64,000 bases of DNA from Saururus chinensis (GCA_035235625.1 CP141141.1:47143719-47207718); one strand, 5' to 3'; positions 1-11,589 are shown, numbered from the stretch's first letter. Program-made: numbers and translations. The notes: a model not told the origin generated them from the letters alone.

Positions 1-371
1 AGGGAGTTATTTTATTTGTCAATACCTGCCTTTCACACATATAGGTAAAATTTGCAGAATTTAAAGCAGAAAGCCTTACAATACCTGATTTAGATCCGTG
101 GAGGCAAAAGGAAATCGGACAAAAGTGTACTGCCACAATATGTTTGCTGGAACCTGGAAGTTGCAAAGCAGGTATAAACTTCGAAATGTATACAACACCT
201 TGTCAGAGAAAATATTATAAAAGTTGACAATTTAGTTTGTCTGAAAAAACAAAAGAACTGTAAGGGATCAGTTAAAAAACTTAAAAAGGGATATGAACCT
301 TGATAAATCACTTCTTGGAAGTACATCTACAGTATTCACTGTTCCTGATCCCGAAGGAAACTTGTAACTAC
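1..371 (-). pseudogene. Truncated duplicate of FAS2 exons 8 and 9
   Basis: This stretch aligns in the same orientation with 5836-6209, inside the intact FAS2 gene of this window. The copy of exon 8 is 299-371 (73 bases) and the copy of exon 9 is 85-173 (89 bases), exactly the lengths of the originals. The intron between them and sequence beyond are also similar, so it came from genomic DNA and not from mRNA. Both exon copies lack internal stops, and donor sites remain. The acceptor in front of the exon 9 copy has lost its AG (it reads TTTAT before ACCTGC). No copy of exon 7 or earlier exons is seen to the right, so the duplication breaks off near 371-380. Its left end lies outside the window. 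Confidence 0.85.
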
Positions 372-742
372 CTGATCCCAACTCAAGATTCTACAAAACT
401 CCAAACTGAGACTACGTGAAAAAATTATATGTTGCAAACCTTCAACTTTCCTTGAGATATTTGTGTAACAAATTAACATCCACTCTCATTTCCTTATTAT
501 AATATTTTTTTTTCTGAAGGTATCATGAAAGAAATTTGATTGAAGGCATGATATCAACCTCCAATGTCAAAAGGTTGGATATCTGTCAAGAGGACTTCTA
601 AAAGTAATCCTTAAGCATGGTTAAAGCAAGCGCACTGGTGGCAATATAAATTCTTACACAGGAACTAGACATTAAACATCAGCTTTTGATCGTCTTCTAA
701 GAACAACAAAAGGAAAAATGAACTCTATTGTATGATAACAAA
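372..742. other. Intergenic, no gene recognised
   Basis: AT-rich sequence without a convincing reading frame. It does not match the FAS2 intron expected upstream of the exon 8 copy, so the duplication boundary is at its left edge. Confidence 0.6.
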
Positions 743-1056
743 GATCCTAAGTCTATGGAAGTGTGTGTTTCAATTAAGTCAATAGCAATTTGGAAAACTT
801 CACCTGAGAGTCACGTTTTCTAAAACTTATAAGTATACCATAGACTATGAATAAGGTTCTACCACTTTTCTTATTAGTCGCTATAAATAGGATCATCCAG
901 AGTCTATGGAAGTGTGTGTTTCAATCAAGTCAATAGAAATTTGGAAATCTTTGCCTGAGAGTCAAGTTTTCTAAAACTTACAAGTATAGCATGGACTATG
1001 AATAAGATTCTTACACTTCTCTGATTAGTCGCTATAAATAGGATCAACCACAGTCC
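743..1056 (+). repeat. 151-bp tandem duplication of a TATA-box promoter
   Basis: Two adjacent copies, about 743-893 and 894-1044, share nearly all of their sequence with a period of 151 bases, for example GTCTATGGAAGTGTG at 751 and 902. The first bases of a third copy follow to about 1056. Each copy ends with the same TATA element, CTATAAATAG at 881 and 1032. The repeat lies directly upstream of the small membrane-protein gene at 1136, so the core promoter itself has been duplicated. Confidence 0.85.
1032..1041 (+). promoter_or_regulatory. Proximal TATA box of the TED6/7-like gene
   Basis: CTATAAATAG lies 104 bases upstream of the ATG at 1136, a normal plant distance that leaves roughly 70 bases of leader. 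An identical box lies at 881-890 in the other copy of the tandem repeat. Confidence 0.6.
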
Positions 1057-1135
1057 TTGTTGATCACCAAGCCTTTGCTTCTATTTGAACTTGTTCATCA
1101 GTCATTCTGAGAAGAATATATCTACCTCACAACAT

Positions 1136-1432
1136 ATGTCTCATGAATTTGTGACAGGTATAGTTTTTATCTCGCTGGGAGGCCTTTTCTTCCTTGCTTT
1201 TATGTCTATGGCTCTCTGCTGCTTTTTAATTATCAGGAAGAGGAAGAAGCAGTCAATCCAGGAAACAGATATTTTCGAATCTGAAGAACATGTCAAGGTC
1301 CAGGAGGGAATAGTCACAGGCTCGAATGGCAAACAGACTGTCATGCTGACAGTTGACGATGACATCCAAGTCCACGAAGAAGTGGATATGACTCGGAAAG
1401 TTGAAAATGAAGGTCTTAAGGCAACAACATAA
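1136..1432 (+). CDS. TED6/TED7-like small single-pass membrane protein
   Basis: An intronless frame of 98 residues. After a very short N-terminus comes a hydrophobic segment (about residues 7-31), then a basic stop-transfer stretch (RKRKKQ), then a cytosolic tail with the pattern QETDIFESEEHVKVQE, a Gly-rich turn, and an acidic VDDDIQVHEEV. From memory this order (membrane segment, basic cluster, QETDI, HxKVQEAIV, acidic DIHxxEE) is that of the plant tracheary element differentiation-related proteins TED6 and TED7, which interact with cellulose synthase in secondary wall formation. The usual Pro-rich N-terminal part is absent, so the gene may be a short family member or have an unseen upstream exon. 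I start at the first ATG in frame (1136). It is convergent with the PPR gene that ends at 1654. Confidence 0.6.
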   Translation: MSHEFVTGIVFISLGGLFFLAFMSMALCCFLIIRKRKKQSIQETDIFESEEHVKVQEGIVTGSNGKQTVMLTVDDDIQVHEEVDMTRKVENEGLKATT

Positions 1433-1653
1433 GGGGGTCATCACCATAAACATGACACAGAAGCTACCAATTCAGGCAATAGTCATATCTCAGAGCATAA
1501 AAGCTGGTGATGAAGCTTTTCAAATAAGTGGAAAATCATTATGATGCATAAGAGCTCGTACCCTTGTCAATTTGTGTTACTACTTTGCTCCACAAGAGTT
1601 GTATTCGCAATTCGAAGCATTAGTTCATTGATTCTGTCCACTTTTAATATTGT

Positions 1654-3156
1654 CTATTCATTATTGGAAAGCTTCATTAGCTCTGATAAGCCATCTAATA
1701 TCCAATACAGCACCTTAGTTTTATGATGAGAAACACTGCCTTGGTAAAATTTGTGAAGCCTTCCCTTAATGGTAACCCAACTGCAACCTGGCATCTTAAC
1801 CAAGTTCAACATTTTCATCCTTGATCGGATCCTTGCTACACCATCCCATCTACCAACAGCCTCATAGATGCTGCACAAAGCAATGTAGTTGCTACAGTTC
1901 CCTGGCTCCAATTCAAAAAGCTGGAACCCCGAAATTTCCCCAAGCTCCACATTCTTATGAACTACACAAGCACCAAGCAGTGCTCCCCAGACACTGTTCG
2001 TTGGTTCCATCTGCATGTTGTGTATCAGCTGAAGGGCTTTGTGCAACAGGCCAGAGCGCCCCAAGAGATGTACCATACAAGCATAGTGCTCAACTGAGGG
2101 TTCAATTCCAAAGTCAGATTTCATTGATCCAAAAATCCTCTGACCTTGATCAGTCAGACCTGAGTGACTACAACTCGCCAAAACTGCAGTAAGCGTTAAA
2201 AAATTTGGTTTAAACCCTTTAAGAATCATCTTCTTGAACAGAGCCAAGGACTCCTCCCCCTTCCCATGCACTCCATAGCAAGATATCATCGCTGTCCAAG
2301 TCACTATATTTCTGTTTTTCATCCCAGTGAAGACTTTTTCTGAGGTACACAGTGAACCGCATTTGGCATACATGTCAATCAAAGAATTTCCAATCACTAT
2401 ATCAGCATCAAACTCGGTACTTTTCACGGCTTGTCCATGGATCTCTTTTCCCGTCATTAAGGCTCCTCCCTTCATACAGGCACTCAGAAGACTTGAAACC
2501 GTCACTTCATCCATCTTCACGCCCTCCATCTGCATTTCTGTAAACAAAGCCAACGCCTCAGTGGAGAATCCACCCTTAACATACCCTGAAATCATAGAGT
2601 TCCAAACGACTACATCTCTTCGGGACAGCCGATTGAAGACTTTGCCCGCTTCAATCAAGCTTCCGGATTTCGAATACATGTCCAAAGTCGAGCTCCCAAC
2701 AATAGCATGATCTTCAAAACCCAGCGTAGTGGCCAAAGCGTGAAGCTTTCTCCCCAAGCAAAGATTACCAGTTCCGGCACAAGCCTTGAACAGCGAAGGC
2801 AAAGTGTAGTGATCAGGCAGAAGAGCTGACTTTGTAAACGAAGTGAAAACGAGTAAGGCCTCGTCATAAAGAGAAGCCTGAACGTAGGAAGAGATCATGA
2901 TATTCCAGGAGTGCATGCTTCTAACCGTCATTTCGTCAAAAACCCGGAGAGCAGCTCCAAGGTCGCCGCACCTAGAGTACATAAGCAAGAGATCAGTCCC
3001 AAGGGTGACGTGCGGAAGGCATCCGTGGACGAAAATCTGGGCGTGGATCTGCTTACCCAGGCAAATAGCTGAGGGATGAATGCACCTCCTTAGGAGAAGA
3101 GACATGAAAGCCACTTCTCTGGGCATCTCGGTCTCGCGCTGGTTTTTGAACGCCAA
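1654..3156 (-). CDS. PLS-class pentatricopeptide repeat protein, E subgroup
   Basis: A single-exon gene of 500 residues. It is built of PPR repeats of the P, L and S types with family phrases such as LLLMYSRCGDLGAALRVFDEM, SWNIMISSYV, SLFKACAGTGNL, NSLIDMYAKCG and TAMISCYGVHGKGEESLALF. It ends in E motifs (VWGALLGACVVHKNVELGE, then MPGCSWVTIKGRLHKF), with no DYW domain. Such proteins bind organelle RNA one base per repeat and usually guide C-to-U editing in plastids or mitochondria; the target cannot be read from sequence. The first ATG gives a short MAFKNQRETEMPREV leader, and a second Met at residue 11 is possible. It is shorter than many E proteins (500-650), so it may lack some N-terminal repeats. 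No frameshift is seen. Confidence 0.9.
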   Translation of the reverse strand: MAFKNQRETEMPREVAFMSLLLRRCIHPSAICLGKQIHAQIFVHGCLPHVTLGTDLLLMYSRCGDLGAALRVFDEMTVRSMHSWNIMISSYVQASLYDEALLVFTSFTKSALLPDHYTLPSLFKACAGTGNLCLGRKLHALATTLGFEDHAIVGSSTLDMYSKSGSLIEAGKVFNRLSRRDVVVWNSMISGYVKGGFSTEALALFTEMQMEGVKMDEVTVSSLLSACMKGGALMTGKEIHGQAVKSTEFDADIVIGNSLIDMYAKCGSLCTSEKVFTGMKNRNIVTWTAMISCYGVHGKGEESLALFKKMILKGFKPNFLTLTAVLASCSHSGLTDQGQRIFGSMKSDFGIEPSVEHYACMVHLLGRSGLLHKALQLIHNMQMEPTNSVWGALLGACVVHKNVELGEISGFQLFELEPGNCSNYIALCSIYEAVGRWDGVARIRSRMKMLNLVKMPGCSWVTIKGRLHKFYQGSVSHHKTKVLYWILDGLSELMKLSNNE

Positions 3157-4523
3157 CGGTCGACGAAAGGAGACGGCGGGAAGAGTATTTAAGACAAAGA
3201 TTAAAGAAGTTTAAGTGGGGATTAAAGAGCTACCAAACGAGCACTAAGGGTAGAAGTTAAGGGTGCTTTGAGCAAGTTCGAAATTTCAACTTTGAGTTAG
3301 AGTTCAAGTGAGTCACTTTGTGTTAGCTATCCAGCTAACTTGGATTTTGTAATCAATATTTATAATATTATTATATAATATATTATTTAAAAAAATATAA
3401 ATATTGTGACTCTTAACACATCAAACCAATTAATACCTTGTTCATATTTAAGATATAGATTAAAAATTAAATAAATTAATTTTAATTTATTTATTTTTCT
3501 AATCCCCCACTATTAACATAGGATGGAAAAAATATTATATATATACACCTATACAAGCCATGACTCATATACACCTATGTGAGCCCGGGCTCTATGGGTC
3601 ATCGGATTTATATTTGGCAGCCCATAATACTCATATGTTTAAATACCTATGAGTATTATGGGTCGCCAGATGTAAATTTAACAGCCCATAAAGCCTAGGC
3701 TTACGTAGGCGTATATGAACCCGGGCTCATATAAATTTTTTTCTACATATATATCGAAGTTAAAAAATGATCCCAACTCTCTTATGTTTATTTATTTTAA
3801 TATAAAAAAATAAAAAATGATACATATCATGAAAGGAGTTAAAATATAGAAGACATAAAATCTCTCTCTCTTCATAGGTAGGTAGAACATGAAATCTACA
3901 TTTATAATATATATATACTATAAATACAAGCTTTTCAAATTGAGTCGAACTTAGGTATAATTGAACTTAGTTTGATTAATTTACAGATCGAGCTTGGACA
4001 TGAGCCGAGATGAACAAGAATAAGTCGAATTTATGAACTTACTCTAGCACCTTTAGTAGAACATCAAACAAGGTCTTCTCTCCAGTCATCAGTCTACTGT
4101 CTCAATCAATTTGATAGGCAGTGCCCGTTAATACCCTTGTCCATCTGCCTAAATGTTAGAATTGGCTACTCTATTCTTCATTATCAAGATTGACCCTTTT
4201 TGCTACAACACCGAAGTAGTGTTTAACGTGTTGCCCAGACAATGAGCTCAAGCGTGAGTACAACAAACAATTCATGATTTTGCGCACTTCAATTTGTCCA
4301 TTCATATATTTTCCTTGACGATCAATATTCCAGTTGAAACTAGAGTTTCACGTTTATTACTCTCCACCCTTGGATGTCATTCTCAATAAAATTCCCAGCA
4401 TTACATTTACATTGGCGAAATGCATCACACGGAATGCATTTTTCTTTGGATAACCGTCCCTCCTCCCCCCTCCCCCCACCCCCCAAAAAAAAAAGGAAAG
4501 ACAAAAAAAAAAACAAAATGGCG
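3157..4523. other. Intergenic between PPR gene and FAS2
   Basis: Very AT-rich. It holds the palindromic element described separately, and around 3935-4055 a stretch with repeated GAGCTTG/GAACTTA-like words that resembles the subterminal repeats of a hAT-type remnant. No gene is seen. FAS2 3' UTR probably occupies the right-hand end. Confidence 0.5.
3562..3735. repeat. Long imperfect palindrome (foldback or MITE-like element)
   Basis: The left arm, from GTGAGCCCGGGCTC to CCCATAATACTCAT, is repeated as its reverse complement in the right arm, ending in GAACCCGGGCTCAT. The centre is CATATGTTTAAATACCTATG near 3632-3651. Arms are roughly 80-100 bases with mismatches and a small length difference. 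It has no coding capacity. A non-autonomous inverted-repeat transposon is the likely origin. Confidence 0.6.
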
Positions 4524-7500
4524 TCACTTCTCAATGGCAACTGGAGTAATACGTTTTCTTGTAGGCTTGTTAATGATAGACGCCCCGTTATAATCAGGTA
4601 AAACTTGCCTTTGTTCACCAATTTTTGTGTCCGATCTCTCCTCAACTGTAGCTTTAACTGCATCTACCTCCATGGCCAATGCGTTCTCCAATTTCTCAGC
4701 TGCCGGGCCTGTGTTTCTGTCAAAGCTTTTCTTTGCAGCTGCAAGAATATTAGGTGTAACTAATTCAGAAAATATATCTATTGTCGTCCACATAAGATCA
4801 GAGCGAAGACTTCCCTACCAAAAGTCCAAATGTGTTAACGTTTGTCCTCCTAAAGGAGGGATCTCTTCAGATTCGAAATAGAACATGCATTTTGGTATGG
4901 TAAGAGTTCATCTTTTGAAACCAACCAATGTCATTTGCTAAGATAGAAAAACGAAATCTTAGCTTGACCTATTAAAAAAAAATTAGACTTAATTTTAACG
5001 TGTTGAGATACCACAAATTGGCAGCAAGCTTGACCAAATGGCAAGTAGTATTTGTCTAAGAATGCAAATGCCCCACAATCTGAAAAGCAAATATGGTACA
5101 ACGCTTTAAGTACTGGTAATTGACCCTAATATTTGTAGTAAGTGGAACATACTGAAAGATCTCTTTCCACCTACTTTTCTGCTTTGACAATCATAAAATA
5201 TTCTCCAACCGCACAGCTTATCTAAACAAGCGTGTATTTGGCAACCTCATACAACTCCAAGCTAAACATACCGGTAAAGGGTGTAGGTGAGCCCAATTCA
5301 TCATTTTCAAACTCTAAAAGTGTGCAGTATCCGTCTTGAGAGGCCACTGCAATGTACTTTGCATCTAATGACCTTGAAAACAAAAAAATAATACAATCAG
5401 TAACCCTCACAGAAACAAAATCCACATCTTAAACTTAAAAAGGAACAAGTGAGGTTACCATATACAGGTGCAGCAGATGGAAACTTACCATGCAATATCA
5501 GTAATGGCTGCATAGTGCAGACCGGCCAATATCGCTATAGGCTGAACACTCTCAGTATCGTAAATGTACAAGGAGTTCAAAGTTGCCACAGCAAAAACAA
5601 TTCTATATGGAAGCTTGAAAAAACCATCTGCCAAAATATGTCAGGAAGCTTATTCATCCGTTGAGGTATGAGTGCACAACAATAAGGGGGGCAGATCACG
5701 AAACAACCCAAACTAAAAAACTTCTTCAATCCTTGGAGACATGTCAACCCATCTTGAAACATGAGCTTGCATCTTGAAGCATAATATACAACGTGCATGA
5801 AAGATATAATACACCATTCTCACTAATCAAACCCAAGGGGGATTATTTTTATTTGTCAATTCCTGCCCTTCACAAGTAAAAATATGTCAAATTTAAAGCA
5901 CAGAGCCTGAAAACAAAACCTGATTTAGATCCTCGGAGGCAAAAGGTAATAGGACAAAAGCGTACTGCCACAATGGGTTTGCTGGCACCTGGAAGTTGCA
6001 ATGTAGGTCTATACATTGAAAGGTGTACAACACCTTGTCAGAGAGAAGATCATTTTATAAAAGATGACAACTTATTGGTTTTTCGTAAAAACAAATAATG
6101 TGAAGGAATCACAAAAAACTTCAAAGGGATATGAACCTTGACAAATCACTCCTGGGGAGCACATATGCAGTGTTTACTGTTCCTGATCCCGAAGAAAAGT
6201 TGGAAGTACCTGCAAATGATACAATAAACAGAATAAGAAACACACTTTAAAAATTGATAATAATGAAAGAAAAGTTTGTGTATTTATTCAAAACGCCTAG
6301 AATGTAGAGAATAAAGACATGTTCTTCTAATCAAGTATTTGTGGCATGTGATCACCAATTAAAAGCTCCATAATGGGCGAGGCATGGATCACAAAGCTCA
6401 ATATTGAGCCAAAGAAGATCAATCACTGAAAAGAATCACCAGAGGTCAAGGTTTAAATTCCAAGTACTTATAACAGCAATACCTGCAGGTGCGATTAAAA
6501 AAGATCCGTCAGGGGACCATGACAATCTTCGGAAGAAGGACGGCAACGTTTCATCATGGAAGAGATGGTTCTTAACTGAAGCTGACTGAATAACACATGA
6601 AGATTTTAGAAGATATACAAAACAAACTAAATTACGTCAATGACAATGCTAAAAAGACCAGCCCTTACCTTCAAATCATCTGACTTTTGTTGATCTGCCT
6701 TTGTGACAACATGCTGACACACATAATTCATCCTATCAAGTCCTTTCACTTTTGTTTGAGGCTTCTTAGCATATATTCGACAGGATCTATCGGAACTAAT
6801 AGAAGCCACATAATGATCCAGTGGGTCCCATGCGACACCTTGAACATAATGAAAATGGGCATCCAGTATTTGATGAACTGACCCTGGTAAATGAGCATCA
6901 CGGCCAAAACAAATTAGCAACTATGGCTCATAAAGAAACCATCTAAATGTATGTGTTGTGTGCACCTTTATTAATGTCCCATATAATGCAAGAGTTATCC
7001 ACAGAACCAGAAATAAGAAATGTCCCATCAACAGACCACTGCAAATCCAGGACATCCTTTCGGTGGAATCTGTTCATAAAATTATAGTGATGAGAATGGA
7101 TATGGTCTCTTGCACAAACTACATTAAGAAAATCATAAAAAGGGGGATTTGCTCACGATAATGTCTTGAGTACTTTCCAAGTGGCATCATCATCCGTTGA
7201 CTGCAATTTCCATATGATTAGCTCACCTCCTACCACGCCAAATATTAAACAAGCTCAGTCTTCGAATCTTATAATGGCTCAAAACATGAAAAACCAACAG
7301 TTCAGTGTAGATATGAAAATAAGAAGGTTTACCATCAGCACCAGAAGCAAGGTGTTCCCCTGCACAATGTAAATAAAATGTAACAAAAGGCTTCGCAAAG
7401 TTAAAACAACTGTAATATAAATGCAATCCATTAGCGAAAACCTTTATAACATAGAAAAATCCCGCATAATGTTATGTCCATTATTACCCCCCATTTAAAT

Positions 7501-9401
7501 TTTTTAGTTAAGCCACGCAATTAGATCTTTTGGCAATTGTACACAAGATGAAAAAGCACTGAAAAGAGCTGATGCCAATGAATTTGATTTTCAAAAACTC
7601 CACAAACTCTAGTTGGGAAGTCTTTGAGAATATATAGAAGTTCTTCTGATACTTGAATATAAGAGATAAACATCATGAAGCAAAGTTGATGAACTTCATT
7701 TAACAAATGATGTGGGATACTTACATTTTTTTAGTTGCATAACATCCGCCTCTTTAATTCTATACATAACTAAACTTAAAATAAGAGTGGCCAGGATATG
7801 GGCCTTGACAACTTATGCCCGTTTGTATCTCCAGTCTAACAAACTATAATTATTTGGTAAGATCTCTTGCCATAATATGAAAGACCCCGTTTCCAAAACC
7901 TATTCAAGTCAACCATAAATCCTGAAGACAAAGAAAGCTAATAACGCCATACTAGAAAGCCAACAATTCATGAATTTACATATGTAACAAGAGGTATGTG
8001 TGTCAAATTGTAAGCAGAAAAACAGTAAACAGATAAATAAATGGTTCATTTAAAACATTCATTAATTTTAGAATGAGACAGTGTGATGGGACATCCCCAT
8101 AATGCTAGCTGCTTCTGTTCGTATGTAACTAGTGATATCCAATATTATGTAGATAACACTTGCCATAAACTAATCTCAGGTAGTTGAACAAAAGCTGAAG
8201 CAAGTCTTTAGCTAATGAGAATGCATTATATAAGGAACCATTTTGTGTAAACAGCAAAGTATTTCTTACCAGAAGGAGAGAAACGCAAACAATTTACAGC
8301 AGAGCTATGATAGGAAAGAGAGCACTTGTAAGAAGCACTTGGGGCTTCCTTTTGCAGATCCGCTGGAGATATAAGCCACAACTGTCAAACACAGTGAATA
8401 GTAAATCAAACGAAAAGTATAGAGCAGCTAATTGATAAAAAGAAGTTTCTAAAACACATGGCTATGTAAGACACTCTAATATTTGAGGACAAAAAATGAA
8501 AAATAATCAGTATTTTACTCATAAAAAACTAATCAGTATTTTACTCATGAAAAACTAATCAGTATTTTACTCGTCGGCATTTTGTGAACCCATTCTACCT
8601 ACAAGCCAATACACGAGACATCAATTAAAACCGGACAAGGCTACTCAAAAATCCAAAATACTCAGTGTAGTTGCGTACTAGTCAAGACCTTTATTGATTA
8701 CTTAATGTGCTATGACTGTAAGGTAGCGAACCATTTTTTTAATCTATTATCACTGCCACTTGAGCTGGCTAGTCGAATTGCAAGGTGATCATTGAGACCC
8801 CAAACATTCAATTAAAGATTGTGGCCCTTGACCGTGATGAAGAAGTTTCAGCATTCTAGATGAAATAGCCGGATTATATGTCTCTATCTACATGAAGACT
8901 CATCAGATGCTTTTCCTATGCACGTGCCTAAAAAATACTGGATATACATCTCTATGGTTTAACTAAACTAGATAGATAGATCGATGGATGTTTATGAAGC
9001 TCTCTTTCTTAGTAATTGAATTTTGTAAGATTATTGCAAGAAGACGATATATCGACTGAATTACGCTCACTAGTACCAGATCGGATGAAGAAGTATCCAC
9101 ATCACCAATTGAGAAACTAGACCGGAAGTCTATAAACGAATTCGCAGAAAGCAGAGACAGCGAAACAACGATCAAAATCCAAACTTTATTCGGCATGCAA
9201 ATGATGGAAAGGTGCATTCTGAAAAGAAATGCTCATCAAGAGATAATTAGAGGGAAATAAATGGAAAAGAAGTGGGGAAAAAAGCACCTTGATGTCGTGA
9301 TCGGCGCCACCGGTGGCGAGCAAGCCGGAAGGAGAGTGGAAATCCAGCGCCAACACTGGTTGCGTGTCGTGCCAATTTATCTGGACTGTCCCCCCTTTCA
9401 T
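4524..9401 (-). CDS. FAS2: Chromatin assembly factor 1 subunit FAS2 (WD40)
   Basis: FAS2 is the p60 (CHAF1B) subunit of CAF-1, which loads H3-H4 behind replication forks in the nucleus. I place 12 exons: 9288-9401, 8270-8381, 7333-7359, 7157-7229, 6966-7069, 6669-6883, 6483-6585, 6137-6209, 5920-6008, 5489-5627, 5272-5372 and 4524-4777. All have GT-AG borders and consistent phase, giving 467 residues. The N-terminus [17 protein letters not shown] is the family signature. WD40 blades follow, with [64 protein letters not shown] and the late [14 protein letters not shown]. The tail ends [14 protein letters not shown], as in plant FAS2. Exon 3 has only 27 bases. The start of exon 12 is chosen because it alone keeps phase with exon 11; an extra small exon between 4870 and 5220 is not excluded. 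A partial copy lies at 1-371. Confidence 0.93.
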
Positions 9402-10310
9402 GCTGTTAAATCGTTCTGCAAAATGGAGAGATTGAACTTTAGGGTTTCTGAGCTAACGATGGAGAGTGTGGAGCAGATGCCAGACGAGGGAGGCGCCTTT
9501 CTTATGGCGGGAAAACGAGGACCGTTGGCCGTATTTACTTTTTTCTTTCTTGCATTTATGGAAATCCTTTCCCACTCGCATTTGGCTGGTTTATGGCCAA
9601 TTTGGACACGGTCGTAGTCCACTTATTCAGGCTGGGAGGGAGTGGATGAAGTAAAATACAAGCATAGACGGAGTAGACAGAAAAGTAACAAGGGGAAGGT
9701 AACCTCTTACATATCGTTTTTTTTTCCCTTTTTAGAGAGACTTAGATATCGGTTTGAGATGATAATTTGGGGTGCTAAACTATCACGTATAAATAGTTTG
9801 TCACCCCCTATTTTAGCCAGCCCACCCCGCTATACACACACAATACACATCCACCGTCCTGTTAACCTGTTAAGAGGGGTAGGCTGTGGAAACTTCTCAT
9901 CCAACTATCACATTTGGATTTGATAGGTTAGTACCTTATGTCAAATTTATTATTTTCTTTTCTCATACTGGGCTTTATTTAGTTTTTAAAAATAAAAGAA
10001 GCTCTTGATATAAGACAAAGAAAGTAATAACTTTAAAATATTATTTTAAATTTTTTATTTTCTTTAAATAAAAATTAATGTTTATTATTTAGCATCCTAT
10101 TATTTCGGGTTTTAAACTTGACGCTTCAAATATCAAAATCTAGCCATTACATGTGTTGGCGGGGATTTGGCATCTCCAAATGATACTTTGAATTTAAGTA
10201 TCAAATTTAAAGCACTAATGCCTATGAGGCAATTTGAAGAGGTTTAAATTTTAAATGCAAGTCCCACATTTCTTAGGCAACATTCATTTTATCATAGTAA
10301 ATGTTGATCC
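9402..10310. other. FAS2 5' flank and intergenic DNA
   Basis: The first 200 bases or so should hold the FAS2 leader and promoter. Beyond that is AT-rich sequence with no gene that I can recognise. Confidence 0.5.
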
Positions 10311-10380
<70 letters not shown>

Positions 10381-10406
10381 ATAATAATAATAATAATAAT
10401 AATAAA
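10311..10406. repeat. Mirrored (ATT)n/(AAT)n microsatellite
   Basis: About 70 bases of pure ATT units (10311-10380) switch abruptly to about 26 bases of AAT units. The second block is the reverse complement of the first, so the tract can fold on itself. The poly-isoleucine reading frame here is an artefact. Confidence 0.95.
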
Positions 10407-10688
10407 GTATGCAGGAGGGGGGAGGGGGAGTTACTCTATATTTAAAGTATTGACCCCGTCCCCTCCTACTTTAAACCCATTACACATTTGAAAGAGAAAT
10501 TATTGAGTAACCCCATAGTATCATCTGGGTTTACTTCCACTTTAAAAGAGTTGTTGATCATCAAGATCAATATGGCACATTCTTGCGCATATTAGTATAG
10601 TGCAACGGCTTTGGAAGTGGGACTATTACTCCCCTTGAGCTAACATGCATGAGTATATGAGTCGTTAAACTTAAGGATCGATCTCTTG

Positions 10689-11515
10689 CAAGGCGGGGCC
10701 GGCTCGATCCAATTGGAGGCCTAATGCAAAATTTTAATGTGTAATTTTTGTAATATATCATATTAACATGATTATTTAACTATTAATTTAATTGTTAATA
10801 TGTACTGAATAATTTAAAACAAAGCGATGGTTTTGATTGTTAAACATTATGCTAAATAATAAGGATCGTATAAACTAAAATAAAAGGGCTAATATGAGCG
10901 TGTATGAGCTTGGGCATTGAGAGCCATTGGGTAGAAGGGTCGAGCAAGCAATTCAAACCTAGTTGCCCCCTGAGTTAAGTGCATTATTGAATCAAAATCC
11001 AACTACTTGCGATGTCTAATGGGAGTCCGAGCTCATGCTAATGGCTCTCAAACTAAAATATAGAAATTAATTATAACACCTGACTTTGAGAATTGAGAGA
11101 AATGAGAAAGTGCAAAAGAGACAATGAGAGAGCCTCTTGTCTTTTCCAAAGAAACAAGAGAGTGAGACTTGAAAGAGATCAAGGAGTTGTGGCATAGGAT
11201 GGTAGGGGTTCCATTTAATCTAGGCTATTAGGTTATAGTAAGGAAATTTTATGAAGGGGGATTTTGTTTAGTAGTTTCTACTGGGGGATCGTGAAGAATA
11301 TTTTAAGGTCAAAATGAAACCCCATTGGTAAGTAGCGTGTGCTCGTCCAATGATTCACTTGGGTTTCTTGCAAATTACAACTTGGTGGATTATACATAAG
11401 GCACATAAGTTCTTTTAATTTTGTTATATATATAAATTTAAGGAATTTGAGAGCCTTCCTTTTTGTTGGGGCATTAGGCAGCCACCCAAGATGCCTAATG
11501 TTCCAGCCGGCCTTG
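10689..11515. mobile_element. Probable non-autonomous hAT-like element, 0.83 kb
   Basis: The left end CAAGGCGGGGCCGGCTC and the reverse complement of the right end CAAGGCCGGCTGG match. Inside them GGCCTAATGC and ATTAGGC also match in inverted orientation, so the element has imperfect terminal inverted repeats. The flanks TCTCTTG and TCTATTG are a near-match that may be a decayed target-site duplication. GGGGCCGGC-type ends occur in plant hAT elements. No transposase is present. Confidence 0.5.
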
Positions 11516-11589
11516 TCTATTGTTAGAAAATCCCATATGGTACTCCAAGAATAAGCTTAATAATTTATCCATTTGAACTTGTTTGGAGG

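Noticed and set aside
1821-3079. Open frames on the plus strand across the PPR gene, and similar antisense frames across the other PPR, kinase and FAS2 exons
   Set aside because: They are shadows of strongly coding sequence on the opposite strand and match no protein family.
10255-10491. A reading frame with a long poly-isoleucine run
   Set aside because: It is the translation of the ATT microsatellite and has no other coding signal.
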